Assembly: GCA_007922305.1 (NCBI GenBank)
Contig: ML677326.1
Location: 50,810,460 to 50,874,459 of the forward strand
Reading direction: 5' to 3'
Origin: Dermatemys mawii
Taxonomy: Eukaryota > Chordata > Testudines > Dermatemydidae
DNA length: 64,000 nucleotides
The notes under the pieces are model-generated. The model was given only the letters and a program-made list of their open reading frames with translations. It ran no database searches and had not been told where the DNA came from. A program made the translations under genes and the position numbers. This document shows, in pieces, positions 59,351-64,000 of the stretch. How positions within the stretch are numbered: position 1 is the first letter of the stretch; every line of letters begins with the position of its first letter.

Positions 59351-60119
59351 ATCTAACTACCAAAGCATTCTTCATCCATAAGTTCAGAGCAACTACTCTC
59401 AAACAGAAGAAATATTTTCCATGCCCTCTCAGTATATGAAAGCCATTTCAGAGAACATATGAGAGCCTAGCATACAAGGCCTTCCCTATATTAGCAATTT
59501 TCTTAATGTTTCTCATGTTGTGCTACTACTACTGGTGCAGGTTCATCAGTAATAACAATGTTGGGAGTACTAGTATAGACAGTTCCGTGTCGGATGCCAT
59601 TATTATAACTATGTCATCAAAACATGCTTTGATCAGAATTATATTACACAGTGATTTAAATACTAGTATTTGGTCTACACTTGAACCCACACTGTTGCTA
59701 TCTAGTACAGTGGCACTAGAGGTAATTCTAGGGTGAGAAATTTTAAGAAAAATGTTAGTGTAGGCATATATATCCTAAGAGCTTGGATCTGGGAATTGCT
59801 TTTATTCCCATTTTTCAGCCAGACTAATCCATCAGTCATGAATCAGGCTTTCATTTACTTCAATTTTTCTCCCCTCTCCCCATCCCTGCAGTCACTGTTT
59901 TTTTAAAATAATTCAATAGAAAACAAACAAACTTTAAAACAAAATGTGATGACAGTACACTTCTTCAGACAAACACCATTCGTTTGTGTTCTTTACATAT
60001 TCCTAGAAAACACTTTCTTTAGCAAAAGTCAGAGCCTAGGAGTGTAGGTGGCAGGGGATGATCTCTGCTGTAAAATGCAAACATTTCTTTTGGTGGAATG
60101 GTGATATTGAGACAAAGGC

Positions 60120-60320
60120 ATAAAACAGGGAGTCAGGAAAGTTGGGTCCTTTCTTGTTTAAAGTCATATAAGTCTGGGGAAGAGACAAATACCTTAAAGT
60201 CTCCATGTCAGTTTCCTCATCTGTAAAATGAGAATAATATATTGCTACTTCAAGGATTTTTTTGAGGCTAGATTAATGGTTATTGGTGAAGTACTTTGAG
60301 ACCAATGAACTGAAGTGGCC
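60120..60320 (+). repeat. MIR-type SINE
   Basis: gtttcctcatctgtaaaatg at about 60211-60230 is a near-perfect MIR core phrase, followed by gagaataata and the gtactttgagacc tail. The tRNA-like head is eroded. Confidence 0.75.
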
Positions 60321-60329
60321 TATTACTAC

Positions 60330-63015
60330 TTAATACTATTGTTGCCCTTTGGACGAAAAGCACCAGCAGCAGTGTCCTTTGCTTCCTCACTAAAGAAATA
60401 AAACAAATTCTACAAGTCTTTTAAAAAAGGTAAATGTCCAACCAACCACCTTTACTCCCTACTTGTCCAGCTGGGGGTGAAACTGTGATTCTAAATGCAT
60501 AACTGAGGGAACAGCCCTAACAAAAAGCTAAAGAGAAACAAAGGGTAAAATTTACATTCCTGCAGAACCACAGAAGCTTACTAACTGTAGGGTTAGGTCC
60601 ATCTCATGCAAACACTTATTCATAAATACATGAACAGTTTCACAGAAGTCAATGTAACCTAGTCTTGTCATAGTTTCCCACATCCCATGCTTTTCCACAA
60701 AGGAGGCTACTCAGATAACTACACTACAACAGAATACCGAACATCTGCTTCTTAGACTCTTGTTTTAAAACAATCTACAATTCCAAATAATTGAATGTCA
60801 CACATATTTCAACAGCTTTTCTCTTTAGTTTCTTCCTAATTTTTCCTCTCCTTTTTGAAACATGGAAATAATTTTGGGAAAAAATACACTGAAATTTTCA
60901 AAATACAAATCGTCTTTCAGAGGTGTTATTTCCCACTCCCTTAAGCAAAAGACACTAGTTATCAACTATAATGTCCAAAAAGGTTATGCTATCTCCTATT
61001 TTCACACTAATCACTCAGTAAACCGATCAATGATAGGTTCGGTTGGTGGTGAGAACAGAGGGGGGGAACTACAGCTCATTTTGTATTATTTCACATGATG
61101 TTATTGAAAGAGCCTGTTCAATGTAACTCAAAGAACTGGCTTGAGCTGGTGTTCATCATATTATTTCTGAGAACTGACATATGCAACAAAAGTTGAAAAT
61201 GCATTAGGAAAGATTTGGTTGTTGCAGAAGCAGGTTTAGCCCACTTGCTGATCTGACATACCGAAAGACAGAAGCAAAAAGAAAGACTTCCCCTCCCCTC
61301 TTTGGTGAAGCTATTACCAGTGCTATTAATAAAAAAATAAATACAGAAATAGATCTTCTAGGGCCACAGGCCTCTTTTTATTCCTAATGGGACTAGAGAG
61401 AAAAAGACAGAAAAGGCAGGCAGTAGATAAAAGTAAATATCAGATAACTGAGAACTCCTAGTCAATATTTTTTTTCTTCAGTCAGGCTATTTTTAATACA
61501 GAGTCCTGTCTCTTTCCAGGAGACATATGCTATTGGAAAGATTAGTTTTGCAGTGCCTTTTGCCTTTGTCAGCCTGCATCAAAGTAAATTTAGAGATGTG
61601 CTGACAGTTCAATACCTGCGATCAAGCTCTATCAGTAGATAAGAAGTGAAAAAAATCTGTTCAAGGCCACCCCTAAAACATTCTTGGTTAACTATTTTCC
61701 AGAAAGTTTATAAAAATATTTTGTTGAGTAATATAAAGCATACACTTACAAAATTCAAATGATATAAAGATAATCAATTGCCACACACAACTGTGGGGGG
61801 AAAACATTCTGCCTCTCTCTAAAAGGCTTCATACCCCAGCATATAAAATTGTAATGTGTGAAGTTACAATGTATTAGGTGTCCCAGAGTAACCTGAATTA
61901 AAAGGATGCAACACAAGCCAGTGTGCAAGTCACACTACTGAATTAATTGAATAAGCTTGCATTTTTGTTAACATTTTTGTATTTGGTAAAAGTATTTAAA
62001 AAATCCAGATATGGGGAAATCCCCATGTTTAATGGTAACTGGAAGGCAGTACTGAGGCTTACACACTGTCTTTATAAAACATAATTTTAAGAGGACAAAG
62101 AAAATAAAAGATGGTTACTCTTAAAAAATCCTCAGATATTAAAGGTTCAATTCTGCCCTCTCTGTAATTAACCCTCCTGCCTAAAAAAACCAAAATCCCC
62201 TTCCACAAATACATACTGAAAACTAGCATTTTCTCCCCCAATTTAGCTTTCAACATGAAAACACATAAAAAAAATGGAACTCTTATTTTTTTTAAAGGTT
62301 CTGAAGTTTTTTTTTTGGCCCCCCCCCGCCCCCCCCCGGTAGCCCTCATGTATACTCAGAAACCTCTCTTCTCCCAATCAGCAAAGCTTGTCTTCCTCCA
62401 AATAGAGGTGAGTTGACAGTCCTGCAAGGTAGGATATCTAGCTTGCAGGCTTTAGATGATCACATACTAAATCTTTTTTAGACTTATTTGTAGAGAGATG
62501 ATAACTGTGTATCTCCTTCTCTGGTTACCTATCACAGTCATAATTTCAAATTCCCTCCACTTGAGCAGCTACAGAGTTTTTGTAGCAATAATTTAATATT
62601 CCTCAGAATGCCAAGTGAACATATAGAGAGAGCCTAGTCTTCTTCAATGCACAATTCTCTACTTTCAGAAACTCTTACACAAAGGCAAACACTACAGAAC
62701 GTCATTTTAATGTTGTTTATGGCTGATGAGTACTTTCAAAAAAGGACTGGCGATTCACTTCTTGCCAGTCAGATTAAGGTAGGAGTTCCTCATACAAAAT
62801 CATCATCGTGGACATAGCCTTGGCACTCTCTCTGAATATATCCTTAACTGGAACAAGCTTTCTCTTACTATTTCAGACCTTCGCAGCATGTTTCAGAATA
62901 GAAAATAGAGTGGACAATCTATAATTTACAGAAGGTAGACTGCTAAATGCATATTATTTGCCTAATCTCTTTTGGATAGTACAAGAGTAAGTCATTTGTC
63001 AGTGTTCTACATGCC
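60330..63015. other. AT-rich noncoding DNA with a poly-T/poly-C tract
   Basis: No gene seen. 62307-62339 runs from T to C homopolymer with one G, a likely site of sequencing or assembly error. Confidence 0.5.
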
Positions 63016-63020
63016 TCCCT

Positions 63021-63426
63021 TTGTGCCCAATCCACAAAGTAGGTGAGGCTGTTACAGCTCTTAGCTGGACCCTTGTCCTTTTAGCTCCTGCTATACTGAA
63101 CTCATGTTCTTAGCTGCTGAGTACCCTGATTCAGTCCCAGGTGTCGGTCAAGATAAATAGTGACCATCAAATACTGGAGGCTCATCTGAGATTTGAATTC
63201 TTGTGAACCTCAGATACTTGGAATGAACTTCCTCTGTCCAAAGTAAGTATGTGACCCACCTAAATGTGTATTAGATGTTCTCTTTTGTGCACAATCCAGA
63301 AAGAGTAATAGTCTGGAGCTCTGAGGTAGAAAGCCCAGGCTCCTTAGCTCAAGTTGTAGAGACATAAATTTAGCCCTGAAGAACCTGACTTCAATTCTTG
63401 GTGTTAGCCACAATAGCGGTTGTCAA
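63021..63426 (+). repeat. Two diverged tRNA-like repeat units in tandem
   Basis: Units at about 63021-63170 and 63285-63426 share order and spacing: tgtgc(c/a)caatcca, then 58-59 bp later ttagctc, then a B-box-like segment (gattcagtcccaggtg / acttcaattcttggtg) and tgaccatca / tgtcaaac. Each looks like a tRNA-derived SINE head. Neither folds into an intact tRNA by eye. Confidence 0.4.
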
Positions 63427-63429
63427 ACA

Positions 63430-64000
63430 AGGACATACTATACTTCTGTTCTTCTGCAATTGTCCAATTGCGTTATTGTTGTATGTCAAATATCTAATAT
63501 TTTTAAGTTAAATATGTCAAGAACTGATGTTAAAATGCAACCAAAAGAACTAACAATATGATATAAGGTACATAAGTGTATGAGATATAAAATCAGAATA
63601 CTTTGTTCAGAAGTATATGAAACCATCTTCTGCCATTCTGGGGGCTAGAAAGAAGCAGCTCCCAGCAGCTCACACAGACAGGCCAGACACTGTATGGAAT
63701 GAAACAGAAACTGTCTGCCTAGCCTGTGTGTCAGACAAGCAATCATTATGAGAACAGAGAAGACAAGGAGGGATTACTGGGTCAGAAGCCTGGCTGCCAT
63801 GCCAGGGCAACCATCTGTGGGCTCTGGATAGCCCGCACATATTCAGCACTCCCAGATATGTACATAGAGCCCAGACTGACACAGTGTTTGGAAGAGGGTG
63901 GCTGGAGTCAGCTTCCAGCAGCAAGAAGAGAGATGTAGCTTCAGTTGTCCTACAGAGAAGGAAAGAGGGTTTCACTTTGTCTTCTGGCAAGCCAGTCAGA
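63430..64000. other. Noncoding DNA, GC rising toward the end
   Basis: From about 63630 the sequence is richer in GC than its surroundings and may be the start of an element continuing past the window. Opposing open frames (63670-63990 minus, 63726-63938 plus) overlap and show no domain. Confidence 0.35.

Noticed and set aside
63340..63420. Possible tRNA gene
   Set aside because: Only degenerate A/B-box-like phrases; no cloverleaf or intact anticodon arm can be drawn.

Overview
The window reads as vertebrate nuclear DNA from a reptile, most likely a turtle. It is AT-rich and full of interspersed repeats of kinds I associate with turtle genomes: CR1 LINEs, GC-rich hAT-type MITEs, an RLE-class LINE of the R2 group, a PIF/Harbinger transposon with its Myb/SANT partner gene, and Ty3/gypsy fragments. 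The species call rests on remembered repeat families and base style; no search was run. I recognise no host protein-coding exon, so the window is probably intergenic or deep intronic.

Layout. 1-5 kb: AT-rich sequence, then a minus-strand 560-codon transposase-like gene broken by one nonsense codon (1548-3227), then a possible solo LTR (about 3.9-4.9 kb). 5-10.8 kb: repeat debris and a pyrimidine-rich tract. 10.8-17.2 kb: a hAT MITE (10916-11593) between two inverted tRNA-like SINE heads, a short CR1 tail on the plus strand, and a nearly full-length but decayed minus-strand CR1 (12719-17000) with an 86-bp-period minisatellite at its 5' end. 18.1-20.3 kb: a 5'-truncated R2-group LINE with an open RT-zinc knuckle-endonuclease frame. 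21.6-23.7 kb: a collapsed Ty3/gypsy element with gag and protease remnants. 24.6-29.1 kb: two short hAT MITEs. 33.7-35.8 kb: two hAT transposase ends in inverted orientation around a GC-rich MITE. 38.3-39.4 kb: a second R2-group 3' end with a CpG-rich hAT MITE nested in it, followed by a gypsy protease-linker fragment (39.7-40.5 kb). 43.05-43.44 kb: a GC-rich element made of alternating inverted repeats. 47.9-52.27 kb: a complete PIF/Harbinger transposon. 52.3-64 kb: mostly unremarkable AT-rich DNA with two MIR-like SINEs and a tandem pair of tRNA-like repeats.

The most coherent functional unit is the Harbinger element. It has matched termini and TTA target duplications. An intact DDE transposase lies on the plus strand. 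A two-exon Myb/SANT (trihelix) protein lies on the minus strand and is predicted to bind the AGCGCT-bearing ends and help the transposase. The two genes converge on poly(A) signals about 30 bp apart. The best candidates for undescribed biology are the broken 560-codon gene with a possible RNase H/DDE-like core, and a 100-codon plus-strand frame hidden in the intron of the Myb gene.
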